This document shows, one piece after another, positions 6,435 through 6,818 of a stretch of 6,818 nt of DNA. The stretch lies in NCBI GenBank assembly GCA_017464225.1, contig JAFUDW010000186.1:1-6818 (forward strand). The letters are read 5' to 3'. How positions within the stretch are numbered: position 1 is the stretch's first letter; every line of letters starts with the position of its first letter. Under the pieces are notes generated by a model. The model was not told the DNA's origin and ran no database searches. It saw only the letters and a list, made by a program, of their open reading frames with translations. Made by a program: the position numbers and the translations under genes. This DNA is from Clostridia bacterium. GTDB taxonomy: Bacteria > Bacillota_A > Clostridia > Christensenellales > Aristaeellaceae.

Positions 6435-6472
6435 AAAAAACGGAGAAGTTCGTGAGAACAACTCCGTTTTTT
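6435..6472. terminator. Terminator-like hairpin inside the left end of the insertion sequence
   Basis: AAAAAACGGAG (6435-6445) pairs perfectly with CTCCGTTTTTT (6462-6472). A 2 x 2 A-A internal loop leads to a second stem, GTTC (6448-6451) with GAAC (6456-6459), closed by GTGA. With T6 on the plus strand and A8 (6433-6440) giving T8 on the minus strand, it can work in both directions. It would stop outside transcription from reaching the transposase and stop element transcription from running into the operon promoter region. Confidence 0.75.
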
Positions 6473-6482
6473 GCTGTATAAT
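6455..6482 (+). promoter_or_regulatory. Transposase promoter with a consensus -10 box
   Basis: TATAAT (6477-6482) is a perfect -10 box. The best -35, 16 bp upstream, is a weak AGAACA (6455-6460, three of six matches) that lies within the right half of the terminator hairpin. The predicted start near 6489 is only about 3 nt before the transposase ATG, which implies a nearly leaderless message. Confidence 0.5.
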
Positions 6483-6491
6483 GTAACTGCC

Positions 6492-6818
6492 ATGAAACAA
6501 ACACAGCGAATGAATTATACAACAAAAGAAACGGCGGTGCAAGTAGTTTTGCCGCTGGATGTGGAGACCATCATTCCGGAAGACGATTCGGTGCGGACGC
6601 TCATGAGGATAGCGGAAAGGATCAATTACACAAAGCTGTCCGGGGCATACGAGCGGGTTAGCCCGCGGGAAGCCACACCGAAGCAGATGTTCCTGTTGGT
6701 GGTCTTGGGATATATGGAGGGGAAGTACTCCACACGCAAGATCGAGAAAGCATGCAGTACGGATACCCGCTTCATGTGGATCCTGGGCGGAAAGCCCGCG
6801 CCGGATCATACGCGGATA
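6492..6818 (+). CDS. IS1182 family transposase, N-terminal part (runs off the window)
   Basis: The first 109 codons of a transposase, open to the last base. The sequence has the N-terminal character of IS1182/DUF772 transposases: LPLDVETIIPEDDSVR (20-35), a helix with NYTKLSGAYER (46-56), a GYMEGKYSTRKIEKAC block (76-91) and FMWILGG..APDHTRI (96-109). This domain binds the element ends; the DDE catalytic core would follow outside the window. No Shine-Dalgarno sequence precedes ATG 6492, nor the in-frame ATG at 6510, consistent with leaderless or deliberately weak translation. Whether the gene is intact cannot be judged here. Confidence 0.85.
   Translation, partial: MKQTQRMNYTTKETAVQVVLPLDVETIIPEDDSVRTLMRIAERINYTKLSGAYERVSPREATPKQMFLLVVLGYMEGKYSTRKIEKACSTDTRFMWILGGKPAPDHTRI

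Larger units (their letters stand above)
6410..6818 (+). mobile_element. Left part of an IS1182-type insertion sequence, cut by the window end
   Basis: The element appears to start at GGGGCTGTTGCACTAA (6410-6425), a terminal sequence of the type seen at ends of several transposase-IS families including IS1182. It continues with a terminator-like hairpin, a promoter and the start of the transposase. The right end, right inverted repeat and target duplication lie outside the window, so the exact first base is inferred. The element points away from the four-gene operon; its left end is 277 nt from the MBOAT start codon. Confidence 0.75.

Noticed and set aside
2053..6486. Very long open frame (over 1,400 codons) on the plus strand opposite three genes
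   Set aside because: It is codon-aligned with the minus-strand genes, which all share one frame because their gaps (12, 27, 18 nt) are multiples of three. Stops can then arise only opposite TTA, CTA or TCA codons, which GC-rich genes avoid. Its product is a low-complexity mix of His, Gln, Gly and Ala with no domain.
6217..6525. Open frame of 102 codons on the minus strand across the insertion sequence boundary
   Set aside because: It joins host DNA and IS terminal sequence, runs through both the terminator hairpin and the 12-bp palindrome, and overlaps the operon's upstream region. No ribosome binding site or domain supports it.
6429..6809. Open frame of 126 codons on the minus strand opposite the transposase
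   Set aside because: It lies antisense to a clear IS1182-type transposase and across its terminator; no protein-family character is visible.
1..6818. CRISPR array, tRNA or rRNA gene
   Set aside because: I found no regularly spaced repeats of CRISPR length and no tRNA or rRNA signatures on either strand by reading.

Overview
The window looks like a chromosomal piece of a fairly GC-rich, Gram-positive Firmicute, most likely a gut-type Clostridia. The evidence is strong GGAGG-type ribosome binding sites, a sigma-A-like promoter, a DHHW/AlgX-type acyltransferase of the kind common in Clostridia, an SH3b-NlpC/P60 secreted protein, and an IS1182-type insertion sequence. No genus can be named from the sequence alone.

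Layout. Positions 1-264 are non-coding and unusually rich in stem-loops: a long imperfect one at 43-101, then three compact ones at 154-175, 193-213 and 223-245. Positions 265-6132 hold four genes, all on the minus strand and all in one reading frame. In transcription order (right to left) they are an MBOAT membrane O-acyltransferase (6132-4708), a membrane-anchored AlgX/DHHW-type SGNH protein (4695-3571), a secreted protein with four SH3-like repeats and an NlpC/P60-like domain (3543-1822), and a cytoplasmic GH13 alpha-glycosidase (1803-265). Gaps of 12, 27 and 18 nt, each with a good Shine-Dalgarno sequence, make one operon very likely. Positions 6133-6409 hold its promoter (TTGACA, 17 bp, TATGGT), two pairs of short direct repeats and two perfect hairpins. 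From about 6410 to the window end lies the left end of an IS1182-type element, pointing away from the operon. It has a terminator-like hairpin, a consensus -10 box and the first 109 codons of the transposase.

How the genes work together. The first two genes match the AlgI/AlgJ/AlgX logic (compare DltB/DltD): the MBOAT protein passes an acyl group, usually acetyl, across the membrane, and the extracytoplasmic SGNH protein places it on a surface glycan. The third gene product would act in the wall, where its SH3b repeats bind and its NlpC/P60 domain may cut peptidoglycan or perform a related Cys-dependent reaction. The GH13 enzyme has no signal peptide, so it should work on alpha-glucosides inside the cell; its link to the other three is the least clear. 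No glycosyltransferase, polymerase or exporter is in the window, so the polymer being modified is unknown.

The most interesting points are this four-gene combination, the uncharacterised aromatic tail of the NlpC/P60 protein, the unusual active-site neighbours of the GH13 enzyme, and an IS that sits 3 bp from a perfect hairpin upstream of the operon.
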